From the NCBI RefSeq assembly GCF_001431595.1, contig NZ_LDJO01000026.1, positions 186,001-250,000 of the forward strand: DNA of 64,000 nt. Direction: 5' to 3'. This document shows, one piece after another, positions 47,921 through 59,203 of this stretch (positions are counted from its first letter, which is position 1; each line of letters begins with the position of its first letter). A model generated the notes under the pieces. It did not search any database. It worked only from the letters and a program-made list of their open reading frames with translations, and was not told where the DNA came from. The stretch comes from Stenotrophomonas acidaminiphila. GTDB lineage: Bacteria > Pseudomonadota > Gammaproteobacteria > Xanthomonadales > Xanthomonadaceae. The translations under genes and the position numbers were made by a program.

Positions 47921-48753
47921 TCGGATGATTCGACTGAATGGGCGACCAGCCGTGCCAGTTCATCCTCGCCCAGCATGCGCCACTGCCCCTTGGCCAGTTC
48001 GCCGAGCTGGACCGGCCCGATCGCCACCCGCACAAGGCGCAGCACCTCGAATCCCACTACCTGCAGCAGGCGCCGGATGTGCCGGTTGCGGCCCTCGTCC
48101 AGCACGATCTCCAGCCATGCGGTGCGCTCGCTCTGGCGCAGCACCGCGACCGAATGCGCGGCCAGGTGTTCGCCGGCGTCCTCGACCCCGTCATGCATGC
48201 GCGCCAGCTGCGCCGCGTCGGGCACGCCGTCGATCTGCACGCGATAGGTCTTCAATGGCCCGGTCGCCGGGTCGGTCAGCCGCGCCGCCCACTCCGGGTC
48301 GTTGCTGAAGAACAGCAGGCCCTCGCTGGCCTTGTCCAGCCGTCCGACCGGCGCCAGCCACGGCATGCCCGCGCCTTCGAAACACCGGTAGACGGTATCC
48401 CGACCCTGCTCGTCGCGGACGCTGGTGACCAGGCCCCGCGGCTTGTTCAGGGCAAGGTAGAGGCGTTGCGCCGCCACGATGGGCTGGCCGTCCATGGTCA
48501 CCCGCTGGCGCCCGGGGACCACCGGAAATTCCGGGTCGCGCACCACGCGGCCGTCCACGCCGACCCGGCCGGCGAGCACGCGGCGCGCGGCCTCGGCGCG
48601 CGAGCACACGCCCGCCTTCGACAGCACGCGTGCCAGGCCATGCCGCGGCGCCGCCTGCGTCGCGCCGGCGTGCTTGGCACGGGGACCGGGGGACGCAGCA
48701 AAATGCCCGCCCTGTCTGGCAGGGCGGGCATCAGGGTAATTCCTGCGCGACAT
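47911..48753 (-). CDS. Pseudouridine synthase, RsuA/RluB family
   Basis: Isomerises a uridine in rRNA to pseudouridine. 280 aa from ATG 48753 (MSRRNYPDARP); no in-frame ATG, GTG or TTG lies between this and the S4 RNA-binding domain (LARVLSKAGVCSRAEAARRV, about residues 38-100), so the long basic N-terminus is forced. The catalytic Asp is in APVGRLDKASEGLLFF; further motifs are LNKPRGLVTS and DEGRNRHIRRLL. Which uridine is modified (RluB, RluE or RluF type) is not decidable. A terminator-like hairpin (48703-48731) lies inside its first codons. Confidence 0.88.
   Translation of the reverse strand: MSRRNYPDARPARQGGHFAASPGPRAKHAGATQAAPRHGLARVLSKAGVCSRAEAARRVLAGRVGVDGRVVRDPEFPVVPGRQRVTMDGQPIVAAQRLYLALNKPRGLVTSVRDEQGRDTVYRCFEGAGMPWLAPVGRLDKASEGLLFFSNDPEWAARLTDPATGPLKTYRVQIDGVPDAAQLARMHDGVEDAGEHLAAHSVAVLRQSERTAWLEIVLDEGRNRHIRRLLQVVGFEVLRLVRVAIGPVQLGELAKGQWRMLGEDELARLVAHSVESSENP
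48703..48731 (-). terminator. Terminator-like hairpin inside the pseudouridine synthase N-terminus
   Basis: A 12-bp perfect stem ATGCCCGCCCTG/CAGGGCGGGCAT around TCTGG, followed on the minus strand by TTTTGC. It is 37 bases past the stop of the 48768 gene and 22 bases inside the next coding region. Confidence 0.65.
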
Positions 48754-48767
48754 CCGGGCGGCTTGCG

Positions 48768-49259
48768 TTACTTGACCTCGGCCGCCGCCTTGGCTTCGGC
48801 CGCACCCTCGGCAGCCGGCGTTGCCGCCGCCTTCACCACGCGCACGCCACGGGCCTTCATCCAGGCATCGAATTCGTCGGCGGTCATGCGCTTGCCGTTC
48901 TGGCTCATGTCGAACCGCCACGGCGTGTTGTCGTACTGCGTCTGCGGCTTGTAGGCCGCCGGGTCATTGGGATTGATCGCCGGGCGCGCCGGCATGGCGC
49001 TGGCGACGTTGTTGCAGCTTTCCACGCGCAGGCGCATCAGCACGCGCTCCAGCGACTGCTCGCCGCTGGCGTTGGGCGCCAGCACGCCCGACGGCATGCC
49101 CAGCTGGCCCGGCCGGGAATACAGCTCCATGGCGACCGGCTCGATCACCGTGGCCGGCAACGGCGGCGGCACGATGCTGCTGGCCGAGCAATCGACGGCT
49201 GCGTGGGCGGCGGGAACGAGGACCAGGGCCATGGCGCCGGCCAGTGCGATACGCAGCAT
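48768..49259 (-). CDS. Exported protein with FDAWMK motif, function unknown
   Basis: 163 aa. Signal peptide MLRIALAGAMALVLVPAAHA cut before AVDCSA. Two cysteines in the mature chain (C24, C82) may pair. Residues 114-141 (WRFDMSQNGKRMTADEF then DAWMKARGVRV) closely match the end of the small lipoprotein at 47503-47823, and the C-terminus is Ala/Lys/Glu-rich in both. ATG 49259 is chosen for the signal peptide; an ATG four codons earlier is possible. No family recognised. Confidence 0.75.
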   Translation of the reverse strand: MLRIALAGAMALVLVPAAHAAVDCSASSIVPPPLPATVIEPVAMELYSRPGQLGMPSGVLAPNASGEQSLERVLMRLRVESCNNVASAMPARPAINPNDPAAYKPQTQYDNTPWRFDMSQNGKRMTADEFDAWMKARGVRVVKAAATPAAEGAAEAKAAAEVK

Positions 49260-49424
49260 CGGTATTTCCATCCGTACAGGGAACGCCGCGAGTGTAGGCA
49301 TGCCCCGCAGGGCTTTCAACCACCACGACCGGGTTCACGGAATGCGTGTTGCCAGGTTTTGCCGGTGAACGACGCGGCAGGTGCAGGCGTATGCCTGGCG
49401 ATTCGATGCTGCGCAAAAAAACAA

Positions 49425-49444
49425 GGCCCGGCTTTCGCCGGGCC
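49425..49444 (-). terminator. Terminator of the OmpA-family gene
   Basis: GGCCCGGC/GCCGGGCC with TTTC loop; plus-strand A-run (49415-49421) provides a T-rich tract on the minus strand. Confidence 0.9.
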
Positions 49445-49471
49445 CTGTTTCGAATCAACCGATACGTCCGA

Positions 49472-50581
49472 TCAGTTCTGGACGTTCAGCTCGGTGCGAC
49501 GGTTCTTGGCGCGACCTTCCGGGTTGTCCGAACCATCCGGGTTGGTGTTCGGAGCAATCGGGCGGCTCTCGCCGTAGCCGATCGGGCCCACCAGACGCGA
49601 GGCGGCAACACCGTGGCCGGTCAGGTAGTCGTACACGGCCTTGGCGCGACGCTCGGACAGCTTCTGGTTGTAGGCGTCGGTACCCTTCGAGTCGGTGTGA
49701 CCGGCGACTTCAACGCGCAGTTCCGGGTAACGCTTCAGGATCTCGCTGGCCTCGCTCAGGATCGCGACGGCGTCCGGACGCAGGGTCGACTTGTCGAAGT
49801 CGAAGTTCACGCCCTTCAGGTCGATCGACACCGGCACCGGGCAGCCGTCCGGACCAACGATCTGGCCGGCCTGCGAGTTCGGGCACTTGTCGTCGCAGTT
49901 GTTGACGCCGTCACCGTCGTCGTCCAGGTCGGCGCAGCTCGGCGCAACCGGAGCCGGCGGCGGCGGAGCCACGGCGGCAGCCGGGGCCGGACCCAGCGGG
50001 ATCACGACGCCGACCGAAGCCAGCACGTCTCCGAACCAGTCGTTGTCATGACCGGCCAGGCGCGGGTTCACGCTCTGGTCGTCGAAATCGGCACGGTAGG
50101 CGACTTCGGCACGCACGGCGACGCGCTTGTCGAAGGTGGTCTGCAGACCGGCGCCGATCTTGGCGGCCAGGTTGCCGTCCTTGCGCTGGGCCGGCGAGTT
50201 CGTCGAGTTGATGACGTACTCTTCCTCGGCCTTCTGGTAGCCCAGGCCGAACAGCAGGTACGGGTTCCAGCCGCGACCGTCCTGGATGAAGTGGCGACGC
50301 AGGTCCAGCGAAGCGCCGTACTGCGACCAGTTCAGGTCCTGGTTCTTGTCGAAATTCGGGTTCTGGTAGTTCAGCTCACCGTCCAGCGACCAGTTCGGGC
50401 TGATGAACTTGCCCAGGCCCAGGGTGACGAACGGAGCGTCGTTGGTACCGCGGTCGTTGTCCTGGAAGTTGAAGCCGGCCGACCCGGTCAGATACCAGCG
50501 GTCGTCGAATTCCTGGGCCGACGCAGCCTGGGCAAATGCCAGACCGCCCAGCAGTGCGGCGGTAAGGATCTTCTTGTTCAT
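49472..50581 (-). CDS. OmpA-family outer-membrane protein with calcium-type linker
   Basis: 369 aa. ATG 50581 is eight bases after AAGGAG; signal peptide MNKKILTAALLGGLAFAQAASA. Eight-stranded barrel domain (about 23-190: FDDRWYLTGSAGFNFQDND; YLLFGLGYQKAE), a Pro/Ala hinge (198-216), a thrombospondin-type acidic linker (DLDDDGDGVNNCDDKCPN), then an OmpA-like peptidoglycan-binding domain (GVNFDFDKSTLRPDAV; VAGHTDSKGTDAYNQKLSERR). Likely an abundant structural protein tethering the outer membrane to the cell wall. The long 5' region is described separately. Confidence 0.94.
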   Translation of the reverse strand: MNKKILTAALLGGLAFAQAASAQEFDDRWYLTGSAGFNFQDNDRGTNDAPFVTLGLGKFISPNWSLDGELNYQNPNFDKNQDLNWSQYGASLDLRRHFIQDGRGWNPYLLFGLGYQKAEEEYVINSTNSPAQRKDGNLAAKIGAGLQTTFDKRVAVRAEVAYRADFDDQSVNPRLAGHDNDWFGDVLASVGVVIPLGPAPAAAVAPPPPAPVAPSCADLDDDGDGVNNCDDKCPNSQAGQIVGPDGCPVPVSIDLKGVNFDFDKSTLRPDAVAILSEASEILKRYPELRVEVAGHTDSKGTDAYNQKLSERRAKAVYDYLTGHGVAASRLVGPIGYGESRPIAPNTNPDGSDNPEGRAKNRRTELNVQN

Positions 50582-50966
50582 GAATACAACTCCTTGTTTC
50601 GGGGGTATGAAACCGGTAATGGCATGTCCAGCACAGCGATTTCGTTCGTCGCGTCCGAAAGATGGCCGTTTCCGCACGCCAACGGAGTGCACATTATGCG
50701 CTGGGCCGTGAAGACCACGTTAACAGCTGCGTAACAAATGGCGGGTCCCCTGGACGTGGGCGACCGCTGGAACGCCACCCTATACAGCTTGATCAAGACG
50801 CACAAGATCCCCGCCCTGACTGACGTTCCGGGCCATGCCGGGCCCTGCGCCGGGAGCCGGCCGCGGGCGCCGGCTGGAGCGGCCCTGCCGTCCGATCCCC
50901 CGACCCTTGCCTGAACAGTGGCTGGGTATCATGGCCGTCCACCCCTCACCGAACGGAACTTCTGCC
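50582..50966. other. Divergent intergenic region, 385 bp
   Basis: No credible ORF. It holds the 5' region of the OmpA gene (minus strand) and of the quinone reductase gene (plus strand). On the minus strand CATAAT (around 50696) is a possible -10 with a weak TTAACG at 19 bases; on the plus strand TATCAT (50928-50933) is a possible -10, 33 bases before the reductase ATG. A 10-bp palindrome CTTGATCAAG lies at 50788-50797. Confidence 0.45.
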
Positions 50967-51992
50967 ATGAAAGCTGTGGGCCTGAGCCACTCCCTGCCGA
51001 TCGAGGATCCCCGCGCGCTGGAAGACGTCGAACTGCCCCCGCCCGCCGCCCCGCAGGGGCAGGACCTGCTGGTGGGCGTGCAGGCAGTGTCGGTCAACCC
51101 GGTCGATACCAAGCTGCGGCGTTCGGGCAAGGGCGAACACACGCCGCCCCGCATCCTCGGTTTCGACGCCGCGGGCACCGTCCTGGCCGTCGGCCCCGAG
51201 GTGACCGCGTTCGAGGTGGGGGACGAGGTGTACTACGCCGGCGATGTCACCCGGCCGGGCTGCAACGCACAGATGCACCTGGTGGATGAACGACTGGTGG
51301 CGCGCAAGCCGAGCACGCTGGATTTCGCCGAAGCCGCGGCCCTGCCGCTGACCACGCTCACCGCCTGGGAGCTGCTGTTCCAGCGCATGCCCTACCAGCT
51401 CGATGGCCGCCGCAACAGCGGCCGGACCCTGCTGGTCATCGGCGGCGCGGGCGGCGTCGGCTCGATGGCGATCCAGCTCGGCCGCCATGCCGGATTCACC
51501 GTGGTGGCGACCGCATCGCGCGAGGAAAGCCGCGCCTGGTGCCGGCAACTGGGCGCCGCGCACGTCATCGACCATCGCCAGCCGCTGGCACCGCAACTGC
51601 AGGCCCTCGGCATCGACCAGGTGGACGCCGCGCTGAACCTGGCCGACACCGACCGCTACTGGCAGGTGCTGGGTGAACTGCTGGCGCCGCAGGGCCATGT
51701 CGGCCTGATCGTGGAGCCTGCCGGCGAGCTGCGCATCGGCGACCCGTACAAGGCCAAGTGCATCGGCATCCACTGGGAATTCATGTTCGCGCGGGCGCGC
51801 TTCCGCACCGCCGACATGATCGAACAGCACCGCATCCTCACCCGTGCCGCCAGCCTGATCGATGCCGGCGAACTGCGCACCACGGTGAGCGCGCGGCTGG
51901 GTCCGATCAACGCGGCCAACCTGCGCCAGGCGCACCGGCTGCTGGAATCGGGCAGCACCCTGGGCAAGCTGGTGCTCGAAGGCTGGGACTGA
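50967..51992 (+). CDS. Zinc-type alcohol dehydrogenase-like / quinone reductase
   Basis: 341 aa medium-chain dehydrogenase/reductase. Start ATG 50967 (MKAVGLSHSLPI). NADPH-binding loop VIGGAGGVGSMAIQLGRHAG; N-terminal GroES-like domain with VSVNPVDTKLR and ILGFDAAGTVLAVG. It lacks the zinc cysteine set of true alcohol dehydrogenases, consistent with the zinc-independent quinone-reductase-like branch (TIGR02817 type). Probably reduces quinones or activated alkenes; substrate unknown. Confidence 0.88.
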   Translation: MKAVGLSHSLPIEDPRALEDVELPPPAAPQGQDLLVGVQAVSVNPVDTKLRRSGKGEHTPPRILGFDAAGTVLAVGPEVTAFEVGDEVYYAGDVTRPGCNAQMHLVDERLVARKPSTLDFAEAAALPLTTLTAWELLFQRMPYQLDGRRNSGRTLLVIGGAGGVGSMAIQLGRHAGFTVVATASREESRAWCRQLGAAHVIDHRQPLAPQLQALGIDQVDAALNLADTDRYWQVLGELLAPQGHVGLIVEPAGELRIGDPYKAKCIGIHWEFMFARARFRTADMIEQHRILTRAASLIDAGELRTTVSARLGPINAANLRQAHRLLESGSTLGKLVLEGWD

Positions 51993-54348
<2,356 letters not shown>

Positions 54349-54773
54349 GCATCCGCGTCGGCCCCGCCCCCGGGCAGCAGGATTACAGTGTTCGCCCGGT
54401 GGAAACGCGCGCCGGCAGACACCTTGCCGGTCCGCTGCCCGCCCGTTTTCGTGACCGGCGACACATCCCATCCGATCGCCGGGCGACGCGCCGCCGCCAC
54501 ATCCACGCCGGATCCGGGACCTGCAACGAAGCTGAATGTCAAGAATGCGCATTCAGGATGAGTTTGGGATTGCCCCCCTACCTTGCGCCAACTTTCCGCT
54601 CACCCCCCAGTTCTGGTGAGCACGGCGCAGCCCCCACGATCGGTTGATCGGGGTCTGCCCACGGGGCGGCCCCGATGCCATGGCCGCCTCCCCATGACGC
54701 CAAGCCGCTGCCGTCCTGTCCCCTGCTGCACCGGGAACAGGCAGGTTGCCGCCCATACGGAGCAAGGAGACCT
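54349..54773. other. Intergenic region, 425 bp
   Basis: No supported gene. The sequence contains the perfect 12-bp palindrome GAATGCGCATTC (54543-54554) and, nearby, GAATGTC and GCATTCAGGATG, and ends in the strong ribosome site AAGGAGA before the hydrolase ATG. The palindrome could be a regulatory site for the hydrolase gene. Weak minus-strand frames are judged spurious. Confidence 0.5.
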
Positions 54774-55232
54774 ATGAAACTGGCCTGGATTCTCTGGCTG
54801 TCGCAGTTGTTGCCGCAGCCGGCCGCCGATTCGCTGTGCCTGAGTACCACCGTCTATCTGGAAGCCCGCGACCAGACCCTGCGCGGCCAGCAGGCCGTGG
54901 CCGAAGTCGCGCTGCGCCGCCTCGACAGCGGCCTGTGGGGCGACTCGATGTGCCAGGTGGTGACCGCACGCAAGCAGTTCGCGCCCACCCTGGTGGCGCC
55001 GGACACCCAGCTGCGCAACAACGATGCCTGGGCCGAGGCCGTGGACGTGGCCTTCGCCGCCGAACGCAACTGGGCCCTGCCAGCCGGCCAGCGCAAGGAG
55101 ATCGTGCCTGGCGCCAGCCACTTCGCCGCGCATGCGATCGCCAGCCCGAGCTGGCGCAATGCCTACCAGGTCGCCACCATCGGCGGGCACACCTTCTACA
55201 AGGTGCAGTCGCTCAAGCCGCGCACGTCCTGA
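54774..55232 (+). CDS. SleB-like cell wall hydrolase
   Basis: 152 aa. ATG 54774 has AAGGAGA six bases upstream. Short N-terminal signal (MKLAWILWLSQLLPQPAA). The hydrolase_2 (SleB/CwlJ) domain covers the rest: STTVYLEARDQTLRGQQAVAEVALRR with Glu30 as likely catalytic residue, CQVVTARKQFAP, and PGASHFAAH. Gram-negative members are peptidoglycan-acting; germination is not involved here. Expected to act in the periplasm. Confidence 0.85.
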   Translation: MKLAWILWLSQLLPQPAADSLCLSTTVYLEARDQTLRGQQAVAEVALRRLDSGLWGDSMCQVVTARKQFAPTLVAPDTQLRNNDAWAEAVDVAFAAERNWALPAGQRKEIVPGASHFAAHAIASPSWRNAYQVATIGGHTFYKVQSLKPRTS

Positions 55233-55286
55233 GGCGGCGGCATCGCATGCCGGTCACGCCAGCGAACGCGCCGGCGACGATAACGC

Positions 55287-55304
55287 GGGGGTCCTTCCAC
55301 CCCC
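55287..55304 (+). promoter_or_regulatory. Hairpin directly before the GST ribosome-binding site
   Basis: GGGGGT/ACCCCC around CCTTCC ends on the base preceding the Shine-Dalgarno GAGG (55305-55308). It could stall or open ribosome access. Confidence 0.45.
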
Positions 55305-55314
55305 GAGGTATCCG

Positions 55315-55932
55315 ATGAAGCTCTACACCAAGCCCGGCGCCTGTTCGCTGGCCGACCATATCGCGCTGATCTGGTCCGGCCTGCCGTTCGAGGTCCAGAT
55401 CGTCGACCATGCCACCATGAAGTCGCCGGCGTACATGGCCATGAACCCGGCCGGTGCGGTGCCGGTGCTCGAGGACGACGGCTGGGTCCTGACCCAGAAC
55501 GCGGCCATCCTCCACTACATCTGCGACAAGGCGCCGGGTGCCGGCCTGGACGGCGGCAGCGACCCGCGTACCCGTGCCGAGGTCAACCGCTGGCTGTCTT
55601 TCGTCAACGCGGACCTGCACCCGCAGTACTACCCGATCTTCGGTTCGACCCGATACCTGGAGGACGAGGCGGTCATCGCCCGCACCCAGCAGAATTCGCG
55701 CGACAAGCTCAAGGGCCTGTACCAGCGCCTCAACGACCGCCTGGCGCAGGTCGACTGGCTGGGGGGCACGCCGCGCCCGTCCATCGCCGATGCCTACACC
55801 TACGTGACCCTGCGCTGGGCACGTGGCCTCAAGATCGATCTGGCCGGCATGGACGCGCTAGACCGCTTCGAGCAGCGCATGCAGGCCGACCCGGCGGTAC
55901 AGGCCGCGCTCAAGGCCGAAGGCCTGGGCTGA
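55315..55932 (+). CDS. Glutathione S-transferase (beta-like)
   Basis: 205 aa, cytosolic. MKLYTKPGACSLADHIALI has Cys10, the catalytic cysteine of bacterial beta-class GSTs, and the thioredoxin-fold N-terminal domain shows NPAGAVPVLEDDGWVLTQNAAIL (glutathione-binding Val-Pro and Gln-Asn). The helical C-terminal domain begins near RTRAEVNRWLSF and contains PSIADAYTYVTLRWA. GAGG lies seven bases before the ATG. Substrates not known. Confidence 0.93.
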   Translation: MKLYTKPGACSLADHIALIWSGLPFEVQIVDHATMKSPAYMAMNPAGAVPVLEDDGWVLTQNAAILHYICDKAPGAGLDGGSDPRTRAEVNRWLSFVNADLHPQYYPIFGSTRYLEDEAVIARTQQNSRDKLKGLYQRLNDRLAQVDWLGGTPRPSIADAYTYVTLRWARGLKIDLAGMDALDRFEQRMQADPAVQAALKAEGLG

Positions 55933-55957
55933 GTCCACGCTCCAACGCCTGGAAACC

Positions 55958-55991
55958 GAAGGGCCGCCGGTGGCATGGCCGGCGGCCCTTC
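55958..55991. terminator. Bidirectional terminator
   Basis: A 13-bp stem GAAGGGCCGCCGG/CCGGCGGCCCTTC with an 8-nt loop between the convergent GST and msrA genes. Confidence 0.8.
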
Positions 55992-56022
55992 GCGTTCTGG
56001 TGCCGCTACGCGGCCCCCGGCT

Positions 56023-56757
<735 letters not shown>

Positions 56758-56773
56758 CGCCGGCCTCCGCGGC

Positions 56774-58519
56774 TCAACCAAAGGTGAAGGCATAGGCGCG
56801 CACGCCCGGGTCGAGGAACTCGATCTCGAAACTGCGTTCGCCGACTTCGCCGTCCTGGCGGATCAACTGGTAGAGCCGGTTCTCGTCCACCTGGCCATCG
56901 CCGCCGGCGCTCACGTCGGCGCCGGCCATCGCGCCTGGCGCATGCCCATCGATACGCACCCGGAAACGCACCGGCTGGCCGCTGACCTGCGGCGCCAGCA
57001 CCAGGTGCAGGTCGCGCGCATGGAAACGGAAGGCGATGCGGCCGCCGGCCTGCTGCAGCCGCGCGTCCTCCTCGCCCACCACCCAGCGCCCTGCCAGCGC
57101 CCACTGGTTGAGCCGCAGCACGGGCGGAACCGCATAGTCGAAGACGCTGCCCGCGCGCTGCCCGCCCGGCGATGCGAAGTTCTCCGCCCGCGCATGGCCG
57201 ATGTAGGTTTCCGGCGAGCGCAGATTGCCCATGTCCGGCGCACGCTCGACGGCACCGCGCGCGATGGCCGCCGCCGATGTGTCGCCCGGCAACACGTTGC
57301 CCGCCTCGCGCAGCAGCCGGCGGATGATCCGCTCGGATTCCTCGTAATCGCCCTCGCCGAAATGATGGGCGCGGATGCGCCCCTGCGCGTCGATGAAGTA
57401 ATGCGCGGGCCAGTAGCGGTTGTCGAAGCCGCGCCATATCGCGAAATCGTTGTCGAGCGCGACCGGCCAGCTCACGCCCAGGTCCTCAACCGCCCGCTGC
57501 ACGTTGCGTACGTCGCGCTCGAACGCGAACTCCGGTGCGTGCACGCCGACAACCACCAGCCCGTGCCCGCGATAGCGCTCGTGCCATTGGCGCACATGCG
57601 GCAGCGCGCGCAGGCAGTTGATGCACGAATAGGTCCAGAAATCGACCAGCACCACCTTGCCACGCAGCGCCTGCGCATCCAGTGGCGGGCTGTTGAGCCA
57701 GCCGCTGGCGCCGGCCAGCGACGGCAGTTCGCCCTCGACCGGCAGCCCCGGCATCGCGGCCGGGTTGGCGGCCATCATCATCGAGCCGCGCGCCGCCGCG
57801 GGGTGCGCGGGCAGCGCGTCCAGCAGCCCCTGCTCGAGCCGCGCGGTGCTCACCGTCGACAGCCGCGTCAGCACGCCGGTATCCCAGCCCATGGCGATGG
57901 CCAGCACCGCCAACAGCGCGGCGATGCCCAGGCCACGCCGGATCCATTCGCCCGCACCCAGATGCCGTTTCAGCGCGGCCAGTACCCGGCCCCCGACCCA
58001 CAGCGCCAGCGCCAGCGACGTCGCCGCGCCCAGCGCGTAGGCCAGCAGCAGGCCGCTGGTACCGGCATTGGCGCCCTGCAGCGCCGCACCGGTGAGGATC
58101 AAGCCCAGGATCGGCCCGGCGCAGGGCGCCCACAGCAACCCCGTCGCGATACCGATCAGCAGCGAACTGCCCATGCCCTGCCCTGCGCCGGCCGCCGCAT
58201 CCAGCCGTCCTCCCAGGCGCTGCAGCGGCGACAGCAGGCGGTTGGCCAGTGCCGGCCACAACAGCGCCAGGGCGAACACCGCCATCACCCCGAGCGCGAT
58301 CCAGCGTCCGGCCTGGTTGGCCTGCGCCACCCAGTGGCTGCCGACCGCCGCCAGGCTGGCGACCACCGCGAACATCAGCGCCATGCCGGCCAGCAGCGGC
58401 AGGCCGCTGCGCAGGAACGGCCGGTCCGAACGCGCGAACACGAACGGCAGCACCGGCAGGATGCACGGGCTGGCAATGGTGAGCGCGCCGCCGAGGTAGG
58501 CCAGCAGGAGCAGGAACAT
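56774..58519 (-). CDS. DipZ-like thiol-disulfide transmembrane protein
   Basis: 581 aa. Fusion of a CcdA/DsbD-type membrane domain (residues 1-215, six or more helices, with Cys19 in ASPCILP and Cys133 in LLWAPCAGP), a thioredoxin domain (about 280-420, FWTYSCINCLRALP: C299, C302) and a C-terminal beta-rich domain (about 430-581). It should carry electrons from cytosolic thioredoxin across the membrane to periplasmic partners. Sitting between msrB and msrA, it is the likely reductant source for both. No extra disulfide isomerase gene is nearby. Confidence 0.92.
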   Translation of the reverse strand: MFLLLLAYLGGALTIASPCILPVLPFVFARSDRPFLRSGLPLLAGMALMFAVVASLAAVGSHWVAQANQAGRWIALGVMAVFALALLWPALANRLLSPLQRLGGRLDAAAGAGQGMGSSLLIGIATGLLWAPCAGPILGLILTGAALQGANAGTSGLLLAYALGAATSLALALWVGGRVLAALKRHLGAGEWIRRGLGIAALLAVLAIAMGWDTGVLTRLSTVSTARLEQGLLDALPAHPAAARGSMMMAANPAAMPGLPVEGELPSLAGASGWLNSPPLDAQALRGKVVLVDFWTYSCINCLRALPHVRQWHERYRGHGLVVVGVHAPEFAFERDVRNVQRAVEDLGVSWPVALDNDFAIWRGFDNRYWPAHYFIDAQGRIRAHHFGEGDYEESERIIRRLLREAGNVLPGDTSAAAIARGAVERAPDMGNLRSPETYIGHARAENFASPGGQRAGSVFDYAVPPVLRLNQWALAGRWVVGEEDARLQQAGGRIAFRFHARDLHLVLAPQVSGQPVRFRVRIDGHAPGAMAGADVSAGGDGQVDENRLYQLIRQDGEVGERSFEIEFLDPGVRAYAFTFG

Positions 58520-58555
58520 GCAGGAGTCCTTTATGCGGTCGATGAGGGGCGGCGC

Positions 58556-59059
58556 TCACGCCGCGATGAAATCCAGGGCCACGCCGTTGATGCAGTAGCG
58601 CAACCCGGTCGGGCGCGGGCCGTCGTCGAACACGTGGCCGAGGTGGCCACCGCAGCGGCGGCAATGCACTTCCACCCGCAACATGCCCAGGGTGCTGTCG
58701 CGCATCTCGCCGACCGCGCCGTGCAGCGGTGCCCAGAAGCTCGGCCAGCCGGTGCCGCTGTCGAACTTGGCGGCCGACGAAAACAGCGCCAGCGCACAGC
58801 CCGCGCAATGGAAAGTGCCGCGCCGGTGCTCGCCGTTGAGCGGGCTGCTGAAGGCGCGTTCGGTCCCGTGCCCGCGCAACACGTTGTACTGCGCCGGGGC
58901 CAGCAGCCGGCGCCACTGGTCGTCGTCGTGCTCGACCTCGAAGGTACCGCGCCTGGCCACGGGCGCCGGTGCGGCGCGACCGCAGGCACCCACCCCGGAC
59001 AGGCCGGCCGCCGCCAATGCGCCGCCCAGGCCCAGCAGGGTGCGACGGGATAGGGGCAT
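58556..59059 (-). CDS. msrB: Exported peptide methionine sulfoxide reductase B
   Basis: Reduces the R-form of methionine sulfoxide. 167 aa. The N-terminus SRRTLLGLGG (residues 4-13) is a twin-arginine signal and VGAC (23-26) a lipobox, so the enzyme is probably a TAT-exported lipoprotein. Zinc cysteines: C85, C88 (CAGC) and C133, C136 (CRRC). Catalytic Cys156 in GLRYCINGVAL. First gene of the msrB-dipZ-msrA operon and divergent from a two-component system (144 bases). Confidence 0.93.
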   Translation of the reverse strand: MPLSRRTLLGLGGALAAAGLSGVGACGRAAPAPVARRGTFEVEHDDDQWRRLLAPAQYNVLRGHGTERAFSSPLNGEHRRGTFHCAGCALALFSSAAKFDSGTGWPSFWAPLHGAVGEMRDSTLGMLRVEVHCRRCGGHLGHVFDDGPRPTGLRYCINGVALDFIAA

Positions 59060-59203
59060 GGCCGGTCTCCGGGCAGGAACGATGGGGCCATGCTGCGCCC
59101 GCCGCGGTCAACGAATCCTCACGCGCAGTTAAATTTTCCGTGACACATCGGCGCCGGCTTCCACCGACAATGGGCGCCACCTCCCAGCCGGCCGTACGTA
59201 CCG

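Noticed and set aside
54553-54850. Small minus-strand open frames in the 425-bp gap before the SleB-like gene
   Set aside because: No ribosome site or similarity to a known family, and they overlap the strong AAGGAGA site and start of the hydrolase gene.
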